A DNA stretch of 64,000 nucleotides from Parazoarcus communis (GTDB lineage Bacteria; Pseudomonadota; Gammaproteobacteria; Burkholderiales; Rhodocyclaceae). Under the pieces are notes generated by a model. The model did not search any database. It saw nothing but the letters and a program-made list of their open reading frames with translations, and was not told the DNA's origin. Below, in pieces: positions 38,488-47,677 of this stretch (within the stretch, counting starts at the first letter, position 1; each line of letters starts with the position of its first letter). The stretch is taken from the NCBI RefSeq assembly GCF_003111665.1, contig NZ_CP022188.1, positions 4,278,001 to 4,342,000 of the forward strand, in the 5' to 3' direction. The position numbers and the translations under genes are program-made.

Positions 38488-38521
38488 ACTGGAAACCAGT
38501 TTTTGTGCACTGCACACAAAA
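38488..38521 (+). promoter_or_regulatory. Two dyads upstream of fabI
   Basis: ACTGG-AAA-CCAGT (38488-38500) followed by TTTTGTG-N7-CACAAAA (38501-38521), about 100 bp before fabI and about 75 bp before the divergent HAD gene. They could be operators; the first also looks like a weak terminator. No regulator can be named. Confidence 0.35.
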
Positions 38522-38617
38522 GTTTCTTTTCACGTACCCGATCACAGACGTAATCTTCGTCTGCTCGAATGGATCGGTGCAAGCCAATCCTTCACGCATA
38601 GCCACATGGAGCCCATC

Positions 38618-39397
38618 ATGACCCCAATCATCAATCTGCAAGGCAAGGTCGGACTGATCACAGGCATCGCCAACGAGAAGTCCATCTCCACCGGTGTCGC
38701 CGAAGCCTGCGCCCAGGCCGGCGCCACCCTGATCATCACCTACCAGAACGAAAAGACGCGGGCCTTCATCGAGCCCGTTCTGCACCGCCTCGGGGTCAAG
38801 GACGCCTATCTTCTGGACGTCACCAAGCCCGAAACCATGGACAACGTCTATGCGCAGATCGACGCCAATTACGGCAAGCTCGATTTCGTGCTCCACAGCA
38901 TGGCCTTCGCCAAGCGCGACGACCTCCACGGTCGTGTGGTCGACACCTCCGCCGACGGCTTCGCGCTCGCAATGGATGTCTCCACCCACTCCTTCGTGCG
39001 CCTCGCCAAGATGGTTGAGCCGCTGCTGGTCAAGGCTGGCGGCGGTTCGCTCGTGACCATGACCTACCTTGGCTCCGAGAAAGTCATCCCCAACTATGGC
39101 GTGATGGGACTGTGCAAGGCCGCGCTCGAAGCCGCCACCCGTTACATGGCCGCAGAACTGGGCGAAAAGAACATCCGCGTCAATGCGGTCTCCCCCGGCC
39201 CGCTGATGACCCGTGCCGCATCGGGCATCGCCGGCTTCGACGGACTGATGGCCGCCGCGGTCGAGCGCGCCCCGATGCACAGCCTGGTGACGCCGGAAGA
39301 CATCGGCGCCCTCACTGCCTTCCTGGTTTCCGACGCTGGCAGACTGATCAGCGGCGGCGTACACTTTGTGGATGCCGGCTACAACATCATGGGCTGA
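38618..39397 (+). CDS. fabI: Enoyl-ACP reductase FabI
   Basis: A 259-residue NADH-dependent enoyl-[acyl carrier protein] reductase, last step of each fatty-acid elongation cycle. It is a short-chain dehydrogenase relative with GIANEKSISTGVAEA as the FabI-type cofactor loop, catalytic Tyr-x6-Lys in YGVMGLCKAAL, and SPGPLMTRAASGI, the substrate-binding loop that is also the triclosan-contact region. The frame is open far upstream, but GGAG 6 nt before this ATG and the family N-terminus settle the start. Confidence 0.96.
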   Translation: MTPIINLQGKVGLITGIANEKSISTGVAEACAQAGATLIITYQNEKTRAFIEPVLHRLGVKDAYLLDVTKPETMDNVYAQIDANYGKLDFVLHSMAFAKRDDLHGRVVDTSADGFALAMDVSTHSFVRLAKMVEPLLVKAGGGSLVTMTYLGSEKVIPNYGVMGLCKAALEAATRYMAAELGEKNIRVNAVSPGPLMTRAASGIAGFDGLMAAAVERAPMHSLVTPEDIGALTAFLVSDAGRLISGGVHFVDAGYNIMG

Positions 39398-39412
39398 TCG
39401 AAGGGGCTGTCC

Positions 39413-40009
39413 TTGATCGATCTCGCGAAAGCGCGTGCAGAACTGGGGCGCGAGTGCCTGGTCCTCCCGGACCCGGTGCCCGCGCATCCTTTGGTCGACG
39501 GCAAACCGGAGATCGGTCGGGGCGAGTATTCGATCGTGATCGACAAGGGCGACGACGAGCGGGTCTACAAGATCGTCAGTTCGCCCGCCGACTATTTTCT
39601 CTATACCGCCGAAGACCGCCCCCAGGGCGAGCACTTTCCGATCGTGCATGCCGACCACGGCATCATCGGCCGCGCGCAGTCGGGCTATCCCTTTCATCTG
39701 CTTGAGATGGAGCGCCTCTACCCGCTCAATGCAGACTCTCCCGCCGCCGACCTCGCAACGCGCATGATCGAATGTTACTGGTCGGCCTGTCAGCAGTGGA
39801 GCCGACTGGGCATGGACATGGGACGCATCGCGCTTTACCACATGACGGTGAGCCCACTGGATGTGGGCGAGAGCCTGCAAAAGGCGCTTAAAGCCCTGTC
39901 CGACTTCGTCGAGGAGTATCACGTTCTGCCCGACATCCTCAACGCAAACAATCTGATGATGCGCAAGGACGGCACACTGGTGTTTTCCGACCCGGTGTTC
40001 ATCGCCTGA
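39413..40009 (+). CDS. Small protein with kinase-like C-terminal motifs
   Basis: A 198-residue protein starting at TTG, with GAAGGGG upstream, 15 bp after fabI. It looks like a minimal protein-kinase-like fold. GEYSIVIDKGDDERVYKIV could be the nucleotide-loop and Lys strand, and LNANNLMMRKDGTLVFSDPVF resembles a catalytic/metal-binding block (N..N followed by DP), as in phage and bacterial kinase-like proteins. The usual HxD is weak (HVLPDILN). I cannot assign a function. Confidence 0.6.
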   Translation: MIDLAKARAELGRECLVLPDPVPAHPLVDGKPEIGRGEYSIVIDKGDDERVYKIVSSPADYFLYTAEDRPQGEHFPIVHADHGIIGRAQSGYPFHLLEMERLYPLNADSPAADLATRMIECYWSACQQWSRLGMDMGRIALYHMTVSPLDVGESLQKALKALSDFVEEYHVLPDILNANNLMMRKDGTLVFSDPVFIA

Positions 40010-40068
40010 AGCACCGCCCCTCCGAAGCACGAGGGGTATCATTCCCGTTCGGGCAACGGAATACAGTC

Positions 40069-40722
40069 ATGAATCAAGACCTAGAACACGACACAGGGCA
40101 CGACCACGTACCGGCGCCACACCCACGCAGCATCGGTATCCCGCGCACCGGGGCCTTTGATGCGCCTGCGTTCGAGCAGGCGATTACCGATCTGTTGCGC
40201 GCCAGTGGCATCACGCCCGACTCGAGCCACACCGGCCGCACCGCACAGCGCGTGCGCGAACTGTGGCAAAAAAGGCTGCTTGGGGGCTACGAACTCGATC
40301 CAGCCGAGGCGCTCGGCGACGGCTTCGAAGATGAACGACGGGACATGGTTGTCGTGCGCGGCATTGCCATCCATGGCGTCTGCCCTCACCACCTGGTGCC
40401 CTTCCGCGGCTACGCTCACGTTGCCTATGTACCGGGCGGGCGACTTCACGGATTTGGCCGTATCGCGCGACTGGTGGACGCCATCGGCCATCGATTCACG
40501 TATCAGGAATGGATGACGCGCGACATTGCCGACGCGCTCATCACGCACGGCCATGCGGCCGGAGCGGCCTGCGTGATCGAGGCCGAGCAACTGTGCCTGC
40601 TGCTGGGAGAAGACCGCCGCGGCGACGAACGCGTCATCACCCAGGCCTTTGCCGGCAGCTTCGAGCACTCGCCCCAGTTGCGCAACGAGTTCCTGCGCAC
40701 GATCGACCGCACGACGCGCTGA
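40069..40722 (+). CDS. folE: GTP cyclohydrolase I, divergent active-site motif
   Basis: A 217-residue enzyme converting GTP to 7,8-dihydroneopterin triphosphate, first step of folate/pterin synthesis. The zinc motif reads GVCPHHLVPFRG, keeping Cys-x2-His but with Pro where most family members have Glu (CEHH). The second zinc Cys is in QLCLLLG. HGFGRIARLVDAIGHRFTYQEWMT supplies the GTP-binding region with the conserved Gln-Glu. The N-terminal 20 residues are His/Asp-rich. The unusual motif suggests a divergent clade, possibly a paralogue of a housekeeping enzyme encoded elsewhere. Confidence 0.85.
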   Translation: MNQDLEHDTGHDHVPAPHPRSIGIPRTGAFDAPAFEQAITDLLRASGITPDSSHTGRTAQRVRELWQKRLLGGYELDPAEALGDGFEDERRDMVVVRGIAIHGVCPHHLVPFRGYAHVAYVPGGRLHGFGRIARLVDAIGHRFTYQEWMTRDIADALITHGHAAGAACVIEAEQLCLLLGEDRRGDERVITQAFAGSFEHSPQLRNEFLRTIDRTTR

Positions 40723-40776
40723 CAGCAGCCGCAGCAGCTTGCCGGCACCCTGCCCCACGCAGGCCAAAATGAAAAA

Positions 40777-41109
40777 TCAGGGGAACAACTGACGCACCGT
40801 GCTGCGGTGCTCGGTGATGTCCAGCATCGTCACCTCGCGCCCGAGCAGCACGACCGATCCCCGGTAACGATCGAAGCCCGACCCGGAATACTCGAAGTCG
40901 TAGGCACGCCGTATCGCCATGTGCCCGTCATCGTCACGCGCAAGGCGCAGGGAACGGCCGGCAACGGTTTCATCGAGCAGTTGCACGCCCTCACGCTCGC
41001 ATGCATTGCGCGCAGCCGCGATACCCGTTTCGCGCGCCTTGAGGCTGTCGAACCAGAACCAGGCCAGCAGGCCCAGCAGCGACAGCGCGGAGAGTTCAGC
41101 AATGGACAT
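40777..41109 (-). CDS. DUF3301 membrane-anchored protein
   Basis: A 110-residue protein with one N-terminal membrane helix (LSALSLLGLLAWFWFDSLKAR) and a short cytoplasmic domain with LLDETVAGRSLRLARD and FEYSGSGFDRYRGSVVLLG, characteristic of DUF3301. Function is unknown. It starts 20 bp after the phosphate transporter stop and is likely in its operon. Confidence 0.8.
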   Translation of the reverse strand: MSIAELSALSLLGLLAWFWFDSLKARETGIAAARNACEREGVQLLDETVAGRSLRLARDDDGHMAIRRAYDFEYSGSGFDRYRGSVVLLGREVTMLDITEHRSTVRQLFP

Positions 41110-41129
41110 GGCGGCAGCTTAGCACTGCA

Positions 41130-42731
41130 TCAGCTGATCATCATGCCCCGGATCATGAAGAAAATCATCGCTGCCATCAGCGCCGAAGCCGGCACGGTAA
41201 TCACCCAGGCCGCAGCAATGCGGATGAGCTGCGAACGCTTCACCAACTGCCGCTTGTATACCTTGCGCAGGCCCTTGCGCTCGACCTTGGAGAAGTTGGC
41301 CGGATCCTCGCGACGCTTCGAGCGCAGCTTGAGGTCCCTCAGCATGTCGCCCTTCTCGTCCACCGAGGCCTTGTTGAACAACACCAGGAAGGCATCGATG
41401 GCTGCTTGGTCACCCTCTGGGTGATGGGCCTTGATTTCGGCCATCATGCGGTCGTAGTTGCTCTTCAGATACTCGCGCAAAAAGCCGACTCCGAACACCC
41501 CACCCACCGCAATATGAGTCGAGCTGACCGGCAGGCCGAGCTGGCTGGCGATGATCACGGTGATGGTCGCCGCCATCGCGATGCAGTAGGCACGCATCTG
41601 ATCGAGCTCGGTAATTTCCGAGCCCACGGTGCGGATGACCTTGGGTCCGAACAGGGCGAGCCCGAGCGCAATGCCGATAGCCCCGACCCCCATCACCCAT
41701 ACCGGAATGGCTGCGTTGTCATTGATCGCACCACCCGAAGTGATGACATCAACAATGGCGGCCAGAGGTCCGACCGCGTTCGCAACGTCATTGGAACCAT
41801 GGGCGAAGCTCAGCAATGCTGCAGCGAAAATCAGTGGCATCGTGAACAGCTTGTTCACGCCGCTCTTGGTGTTGGCAATCACGTGGACGTCACGAGTGGC
41901 GCGCTGGCGCACGATGCCGAACACCACGACGGCAAAACCGAAACTGTAGATCAACGCCTCGACGAAGCTCAGCTTCCAGATCTTGCCGAAGCCCTTGAGC
42001 AGCAGATAGGCGCCGAAGCTCCACGCCATGAATCCGATCAGCAGCGGCACCATCTTGCGTGCAGCAGCCGCCATGTCGGCCTGGTAGGTGATACTGCGTT
42101 TGATCAGATAGAGGAAGGCGGCGGCGACCAACCCGCCCAGCACGGGCGAAATCACCCAGCTCGATGCGATGGCTGACATCGAGCCCCAATTGACGATATC
42201 GAAGCCCTTGGCTGCCACTCCGGCCCCAAGCACAGCACCGACGATGGAGTGCGTGGTCGACACCGGTGCGCCGACGGCGGTAGCAAAGTTCAACCACAGC
42301 GCCCCCGCCAGCAAGGCCGACAGCATGACCCAGACGAAGGTTTCGGCCGAATCCCGCAGCATGTCAGGGTTGATGATGCCGCTGCGAATAGTGCCAACCA
42401 CCTCGCCTCCGGCAATCAGCGCACCGGCAGCCTCGAAGACTGCGGCAATCACCAGCGCACCGCCAAGGGTCATCGCCTTCGAGCCGACCGCCGGGCCGAC
42501 GTTGTTGGCGACATCGTTGGCGCCGATATTCATCGCCATGTAGCCACCGATCATCGCTGCGATGATCAGCACCATGCTGCCTTCGCCCTGGCCGCGTATC
42601 GCGGTGTAGAGCATGACGCCGACGATAAAGATGAAGGCGACGCCAATTCGGAACAGTTCGCCGCGGCCATGCTGGGTGGCACGCTCTATGTCATTGATAT
42701 TTTTCAGGTCCACGAGAATGCGTCCGGACAT
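41130..42731 (-). CDS. PiT-type inorganic phosphate transporter
   Basis: A 533-residue polytopic carrier. The duplicated PiT signature is clear: GANDVANNVGPAVGSKAMT in the first half and GSNDVANAVGPLAAI in the second. It should import metal-phosphate by proton or sodium symport. A long cytoplasmic stretch between the last two helices (about 430-500) is rich in charge, and the final helix is at the C-terminus. DUF3301 follows in the same direction. Confidence 0.9.
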   Translation of the reverse strand: MSGRILVDLKNINDIERATQHGRGELFRIGVAFIFIVGVMLYTAIRGQGEGSMVLIIAAMIGGYMAMNIGANDVANNVGPAVGSKAMTLGGALVIAAVFEAAGALIAGGEVVGTIRSGIINPDMLRDSAETFVWVMLSALLAGALWLNFATAVGAPVSTTHSIVGAVLGAGVAAKGFDIVNWGSMSAIASSWVISPVLGGLVAAAFLYLIKRSITYQADMAAAARKMVPLLIGFMAWSFGAYLLLKGFGKIWKLSFVEALIYSFGFAVVVFGIVRQRATRDVHVIANTKSGVNKLFTMPLIFAAALLSFAHGSNDVANAVGPLAAIVDVITSGGAINDNAAIPVWVMGVGAIGIALGLALFGPKVIRTVGSEITELDQMRAYCIAMAATITVIIASQLGLPVSSTHIAVGGVFGVGFLREYLKSNYDRMMAEIKAHHPEGDQAAIDAFLVLFNKASVDEKGDMLRDLKLRSKRREDPANFSKVERKGLRKVYKRQLVKRSQLIRIAAAWVITVPASALMAAMIFFMIRGMMIS

Positions 42732-42856
42732 CGGGAATTCGCCATTGTTTCAGAAAAATGACGGAACCCCAACGACAACCGAAAAATTCCGGATCTGAAC
42801 GCAGGTACCGCGCGGCATTGGCACAACACAGCCCCCCACGGAACGGCGCACACCGT

Positions 42857-43210
42857 TCAGAGTCGGTGGTACTTGTCGGCGCGCCCACGGGCCTTCTCTG
42901 CCGGATAGCGCCCGGCATTGATCGCAAGTTTCCGGCGAGCAGCCTCGGCCAGATCCACCTCCAGTACGTCGGCAAGGCGGACGAGGTAAAGCAGTACATC
43001 TGCGAGTTCGAGGGCCACTTCTTCGCGCGTCGTGTCGTCGAGCGTTGCTGACTGCTCGGCACTCAACCACTGAAAATGCTCGATTACCTCGCCGGCTTCG
43101 CCAGCCAGCGCCATCGCCAGGTTCTTCGGGGTGTGAAACTGCCCCCAGTCACGCTCTTCGGCAAAGCTGCGCAGGCGGTCTCTCAGTTCGTGCAGCGCAT
43201 CCTTGCTCAT
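42857..43210 (-). CDS. MazG-like nucleotide pyrophosphohydrolase
   Basis: A 117-residue all-alpha NTP pyrophosphatase. The metal-binding helices read LAGEAGEVIEHFQW and EEVALELADVLLYLVRL, the E-x2-E and E-x3-D pattern of the MazG/dUTPase-2 fold. It is likely a house-cleaning dCTP/dUTP or modified-nucleotide hydrolase. Its start overlaps the rlmJ stop by ATGA, so the two are coupled. Confidence 0.85.
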   Translation of the reverse strand: MSKDALHELRDRLRSFAEERDWGQFHTPKNLAMALAGEAGEVIEHFQWLSAEQSATLDDTTREEVALELADVLLYLVRLADVLEVDLAEAARRKLAINAGRYPAEKARGRADKYHRL

Positions 43211-44052
43211 TCGATGTGATGCTCCAGATCGAAGCCTGCCTCGGCATCTTCGCCCAGCAGTTCGACCAGCCGGGGCAGGACTGCCTCCAGCCGCTCGGGC
43301 AGCACCCACGGCGGATTGACCACGAACAGGCCGCTGCCGAACATGCCAAAACCGTCCTTGGGTGCGCCCCGCACGGCCAGACGTACGTCGAGCCAGCTCT
43401 CGGCCCCGAGTGCAGCCAGTCGCTCGGGCAGCTGCCGTGCTTCCGGCCGCGCCAGCATCGGGTACCACAGCGCGTACGTGCCGGTAGGAAAACGCCGCAT
43501 GGCATCGCGCAGGGTATCCACGGCCTGACGATAATCGTCCTTCACCTCATAGGGCGGGTCGATCAGCACCACGGCGCGACGCGACGGCGGAGGCAGGAGT
43601 GAGCGCAGGCCGGAGAAGCCGTCCGCCTTCCTGACCTGCACACGTTCGGTCTCGGTGGCAAAGGTCTGCTGCAGCGACACCGCGTCGGCCGGATGCAACT
43701 CGAACAGACGCAACCTGTCCTGCGGCCGGGCAACAGTCATCGCCAGCGCGGGCGAACCCGGGTAGAACACCAGCCGGCCATGCGGATTGAACTGACGCAC
43801 CGCCTTCACATAAGCGGTCAGTGGCGCAGGCAGATCGTCGCAATCCCACAAGCGCCCCACCCCATCGACGAACTCCGACGTCTTCTCTGCCTGATCGCCG
43901 TCCAGCGCATAACAGCCCGCGCCCGCATGGGTGTCGATATACACCCAGGACTTGTCCTTGCGGTTGTAATAGTCGAGCAGTTCGAGCAGCACGAGGTGCT
44001 TGAGCACATCGGCGTGATTGCCTGCATGGAAGGCGTGGCGATAACTGAGCAT
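43207..44052 (-). CDS. rlmJ: 23S rRNA (adenine2030-N6)-methyltransferase RlmJ
   Basis: A 281-residue SAM-dependent enzyme methylating A2030 of 23S rRNA. It opens with the family start MLSYRHAFHAGNHADVLKHL, has a SAM-binding YIDTHAGAGCY and the catalytic motif IV DPPYE for N6-adenine methylation. Length equals the E. coli enzyme. The in-frame codons upstream are rejected because the family begins at this Met. It is coupled to the MazG-like gene and divergent from the flavoprotein gene. Confidence 0.92.
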   Translation of the reverse strand: MLSYRHAFHAGNHADVLKHLVLLELLDYYNRKDKSWVYIDTHAGAGCYALDGDQAEKTSEFVDGVGRLWDCDDLPAPLTAYVKAVRQFNPHGRLVFYPGSPALAMTVARPQDRLRLFELHPADAVSLQQTFATETERVQVRKADGFSGLRSLLPPPSRRAVVLIDPPYEVKDDYRQAVDTLRDAMRRFPTGTYALWYPMLARPEARQLPERLAALGAESWLDVRLAVRGAPKDGFGMFGSGLFVVNPPWVLPERLEAVLPRLVELLGEDAEAGFDLEHHIE

Positions 44053-44197
44053 GGGCGGAAACAGTAGGCGAAGGCGTGGAATGCTACCACCACGGACAGC
44101 GATCATGCGCTGCCGGGCCTGCTGTACGCAGGCGATACCGATTACAATCCGCCCCTCTGGCGAGTCGTTCGCCCATCATCACAAGACCGGAACACCC

Positions 44198-45811
44198 ATG
44201 CTGCGAATCACCGAGCTCAGACTGCCCCTGGACCATCCCGAGGAGGCGCTCAGAAGCGCCATCATCGAGCGGCTGGGCATTGCGGCGACCGACCTGCTCG
44301 CCTTCACCGTCTTCAAGCGCAGCTACGATGCGCGCAAGGCAGCCTCGCTGAGCTTCATCTACACCATCGATCTCACGCTGAAGGACGAAGCCGGTGTGCT
44401 GAAGCGCTTCGCCGGCGACCGCCACATCAATCCCGCACCGGACACCGGCTACCACTTCGTCGGTCAGGCGCCGGCGACGGTCGCGCACCGGCCGGTCGTC
44501 GTCGGCTTTGGCCCCTGCGGCATCTTTGCCGCCCTGATTCTGGCGCAGATGGGGTTCAGACCGCTGGTGCTGGAACGCGGCAAGGCAGTGCGTGAGCGCA
44601 CCAAGGATACCTGGGGCCTGTGGCGCAAGAATGTGCTCAATCCCGAGTCGAACGTGCAGTTCGGCGAAGGCGGTGCCGGCACCTTCTCTGACGGCAAGCT
44701 CTACAGCCAGATCAAGGACCCGAAGCACTATGGTCGCAAGGTGCTGACCGAGTTCGTCAAGGCCGGCGCGCCCGAGGAGATCATGTATGTGAGCAAGCCT
44801 CACATCGGCACTTTCCGCCTGGTCGGCATGGTGGAAACCATGCGTGCCGAGATCGAGGCCCTCGGCGGCGAGATCCGCTTCCAGCAGCGCGTCACCGACC
44901 TGCGTATCGAAGACGGCCAGGTGCGCGCCGTCGTGCTCGCGGGCGGCGAAGAGATCCCCTGTGACCACGTAGTTCTGGCTCTCGGCCACAGCGCACGCGA
45001 CACGGTGGAAATGCTGCATGAACGCGGCGTGTTCATGGAAGCGAAGCCGTTCTCCGTGGGTTTCCGCATCGAACATCCGCAGTCCCTGATCGACCGTGCC
45101 CGCCTCGGCAAGTATGCCGGCCATCCGCTGCTTGGCGCGGCCGACTACAAGATCGTGCACCATGCGAAGAACGGGCGCTCGGTCTACAGCTTCTGCATGT
45201 GTCCCGGCGGCACGGTGGTCGCAGCCACCTCGGAGCCGAACCGTGTGGTCACCAACGGCATGAGCCAGTACTCGCGCAACGAACGCAATGCCAACGCCGG
45301 CATCGTGGTCGGCATCACGCCCGAGGACTATCCCGGCGGCCCGCTGGCCGGCATCGCCCTGCAGCGCGAACTGGAATCGCGCGCCTTCGAACTCGGTGGC
45401 GGCACCTATGAGGCGCCCGGTCAGCTGGTGGGTGACTTCATCGCCGGGCGGCCGTCGACGGCGCTCGGATCGGTCGAGCCCTCCTACAAGCCCGGCGTGA
45501 AGCTGGGCGACCTGTCGACGGCCCTGCCCGACTACGCAATCGAGGCCATACGCGAAGCACTGCCTGCCTTCGAGCGCCAGATCAAGGGCTTCTCGATGCA
45601 TGACGCGGTACTGACCGGGGTCGAAACCCGCACCTCGTCACCCGTGCGGGTCACCCGCGGCGAGAACTATCAGAGCCTGAACGTGAAGGGCCTCTACCCT
45701 GCAGGGGAAGGCGCGGGCTACGCCGGCGGCATCCTGTCTGCCGGTGTCGACGGCATCCGGGTTGCCGAGGCGCTCGCCAAAGACATCATCGACGGCCAGC
45801 CGGCGGACTGA
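44198..45811 (+). CDS. COG2509-type FAD-dependent dehydrogenase
   Basis: A 537-residue flavoprotein. An N-terminal about 80-residue alpha/beta domain (MLRITELRLPLDHPEEALR) precedes the FAD Rossmann motif PVVVGFGPCGIFAAL. Later motifs NVQFGEGGAGTFSDGKLYS and the C-terminal YPAGEGAGYAGGILSAGVDGIRVAEAL complete the cofactor site. This is the conserved uncharacterised COG2509 group; the substrate is unknown. The ribosome-binding site is weak (CCGGA). Confidence 0.85.
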   Translation: MLRITELRLPLDHPEEALRSAIIERLGIAATDLLAFTVFKRSYDARKAASLSFIYTIDLTLKDEAGVLKRFAGDRHINPAPDTGYHFVGQAPATVAHRPVVVGFGPCGIFAALILAQMGFRPLVLERGKAVRERTKDTWGLWRKNVLNPESNVQFGEGGAGTFSDGKLYSQIKDPKHYGRKVLTEFVKAGAPEEIMYVSKPHIGTFRLVGMVETMRAEIEALGGEIRFQQRVTDLRIEDGQVRAVVLAGGEEIPCDHVVLALGHSARDTVEMLHERGVFMEAKPFSVGFRIEHPQSLIDRARLGKYAGHPLLGAADYKIVHHAKNGRSVYSFCMCPGGTVVAATSEPNRVVTNGMSQYSRNERNANAGIVVGITPEDYPGGPLAGIALQRELESRAFELGGGTYEAPGQLVGDFIAGRPSTALGSVEPSYKPGVKLGDLSTALPDYAIEAIREALPAFERQIKGFSMHDAVLTGVETRTSSPVRVTRGENYQSLNVKGLYPAGEGAGYAGGILSAGVDGIRVAEALAKDIIDGQPAD

Positions 45812-45876
45812 GCCCAGCCCGCACCGCGCTGAGCGCGGTCACAGGCGAGCCCGGCGCCGGCCTGGGCGGCTCGGGC
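45812..45876. terminator. Dyad-rich convergent intergenic region
   Basis: Between convergent stops lie nested inverted repeats: CTGAGCCC/GGGCTCAG spanning the interval, ACCGCG/CGCGGT (45823-45839), CGAGCC/GGCTCG (45846-45873) and the palindrome CCGGCGCCGG. There is no T-run, so a bidirectional terminator is only a guess. Confidence 0.35.
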
Positions 45877-47277
45877 TCAGTTCGTTGCCACCGCCGGCTT
45901 GGCGACGACCTTTTCGTCATGTGCCGCCGCCGGCGGCTCATCCGGCAGAATCAGCGTAAGCAAGATGGCGGTAATGCCACTGATCGTGATCGGCGATCCG
46001 ATCACTTTCTGTACTGCATCCGGCAAGCCGCTCAGCGCATTCGGCACCATGCTGACGCCAAGCCCGAATCCGAAGGACAGGGCCATCACGTAGATCGCCT
46101 TGCGGTCGATCGTCTGCGTCGACAGGATGCGGATACCTGCCACCGCAATCGAGCCGAACAGCACCAGCGTTGCACCGCCCAGCACCGGCTTGGGCAGCAG
46201 CACGAACACCGCGCCGAAGATCGGAAACAGGCCGAGCAATACCAGCAGGCCAGAGATGTACTTGCCCACATGGCGGCTTGCCACGCCGGTGAGCTGGATC
46301 ACACCGTTGTTCTGACTGAAGGTGGTGTTGGGGAATGTATTGAACATGGCTGCGAGGGCAGAGTTGAGGCCATCGCCGAGGATGCCGCCCTTGATCCGCT
46401 TCATGTAGACGGGGCCTTTCACCGGCTCACCGGAAATCACCGAGTTTGCAGTTAGATCGCCGGTGGTTTCGATCGCCGTGATCAGGTACAGAAACGCAAT
46501 CGGGATGAACAGCGCCCAGTCGAATGCGAGGCCAAACTTGAACGGTTCCGGAATCGCGAAAAACGGCTGACTGCCCAGCCTGGAGAAGTCGACCATCCCG
46601 GCGAACGCCGCGATCACGAAGCCCACCGCGAGGCCAATCAGGATTGCGCTGAGCCGGATCATGCTGTTGCGCGCAAAACTCAGCCAGATGATGATGGTGA
46701 TCACCGTCAGCGCCAGCGCCATGTTGGAGGCAGAACCGAAGTCCTCGGCACCGAAGCCGCCTGCCATGTCCGTCACACCGACCTTGACCAGACTCAGTCC
46801 GATGATGGTGATCACGATGCCCGTCACCGTCGGCGTGATGATCCTGCCGAGCTTGTCGATGAACTGGCTCAGAACGATCTCGATCAGACTGCCGGCGAGG
46901 CAGAGACCAAACAGCAAGGCCAGGATCTGCTCCGGCGTATCACCCCGCCCCTTTGCCACCAGGCCGGCTGCGAGGATTGAGCCGAGAAACGCGAAACTCG
47001 TTCCCTGAAGACTGAGCAGACCGGAGCCGATCGGCCCGACACGCTGGGACTGAATCCAGGTGGAAACCCCGGAGACGAACAGCGACATGCTGATCAGGTA
47101 GGGGATGTACTGACCAAGACCGAGTGCGCCGCCAATAATGAGCGTTGGGGTGACGATGCCGACGATGCTTGCAAGAAGGTGCTGCAGCGCTGCAAGCAGA
47201 CTGGCGGCGGTTCCGGGCCGATCCTCCAGCCCGTATAACAGGGCGGGCAGCCGAACAGCAGGGTTGTCTTGCGACAT
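45877..47277 (-). CDS. NCS2-family nucleobase permease
   Basis: A 466-residue nucleobase:cation symporter of the NAT/NCS2 family with about 14 hydrophobic segments. The family signature is NNGVIQLTGVASRHVG, with the upstream QHLLASIVGIVTPTLI and the helix GIVITIIGLSLVKVG. The sequence is closest in style to xanthine/uric-acid permeases (XanP/XanQ) rather than UraA, but specificity is inference. The C-terminus is cytoplasmic and Ala/Val/Lys-rich. No purine catabolic genes are adjacent. Confidence 0.87.
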   Translation of the reverse strand: MSQDNPAVRLPALLYGLEDRPGTAASLLAALQHLLASIVGIVTPTLIIGGALGLGQYIPYLISMSLFVSGVSTWIQSQRVGPIGSGLLSLQGTSFAFLGSILAAGLVAKGRGDTPEQILALLFGLCLAGSLIEIVLSQFIDKLGRIITPTVTGIVITIIGLSLVKVGVTDMAGGFGAEDFGSASNMALALTVITIIIWLSFARNSMIRLSAILIGLAVGFVIAAFAGMVDFSRLGSQPFFAIPEPFKFGLAFDWALFIPIAFLYLITAIETTGDLTANSVISGEPVKGPVYMKRIKGGILGDGLNSALAAMFNTFPNTTFSQNNGVIQLTGVASRHVGKYISGLLVLLGLFPIFGAVFVLLPKPVLGGATLVLFGSIAVAGIRILSTQTIDRKAIYVMALSFGFGLGVSMVPNALSGLPDAVQKVIGSPITISGITAILLTLILPDEPPAAAHDEKVVAKPAVATN

Positions 47278-47677
47278 GATGAGGACTCCTGTGCGTCATT
47301 GGTAATGGCTCGGTCGGGAGCGCACACTCACCAGGCTTTGTGGCTCGATGAAATCCGCTCACCCGACGCATCCAAAGCACTCAGCAAGCCCCATGCCGTC
47401 AAATCACGCCGATTTCAGCCTGCAAACGCCGGAAAACCGGATTTCTTCGCGCCCAAATGGGGCGCCGCACACTCCGCACGCGCAAACCACTGTTTAATAG
47501 CACTTTTCAATCCACCGGCATTGGTGCAGACATTGCACTGACGCACCTTGAAGGTGAATTCATTACGCATATCCCCGACGACTATTCGCACTATAGGCAT
47601 ATCGACATATGCACGAAGCCATCACGTCCCGGCAGATCCGGAACCCCGCCACGCCGGCTGCAGGGCGGGAAACACGA
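47278..47677. other. 400-bp intergenic region without a recognisable gene
   Basis: This lies between the NCS2 permease start and the GH19-like stop, both on the minus strand. It should contain the permease promoter. I could not identify confident promoter hexamers, a purine riboswitch core or a terminator for the permease's upstream neighbour. Confidence 0.4.

Noticed and set aside
38447..40042. 531-codon open frame antisense to fabI and its neighbour
   Set aside because: No recognisable domain, and fabI is certain.
47488..47612. AT-richer stretch considered as a purine riboswitch upstream of the NCS2 permease
   Set aside because: No recognisable conserved core or paired stems could be drawn, and it lies over 200 bp from the gene.
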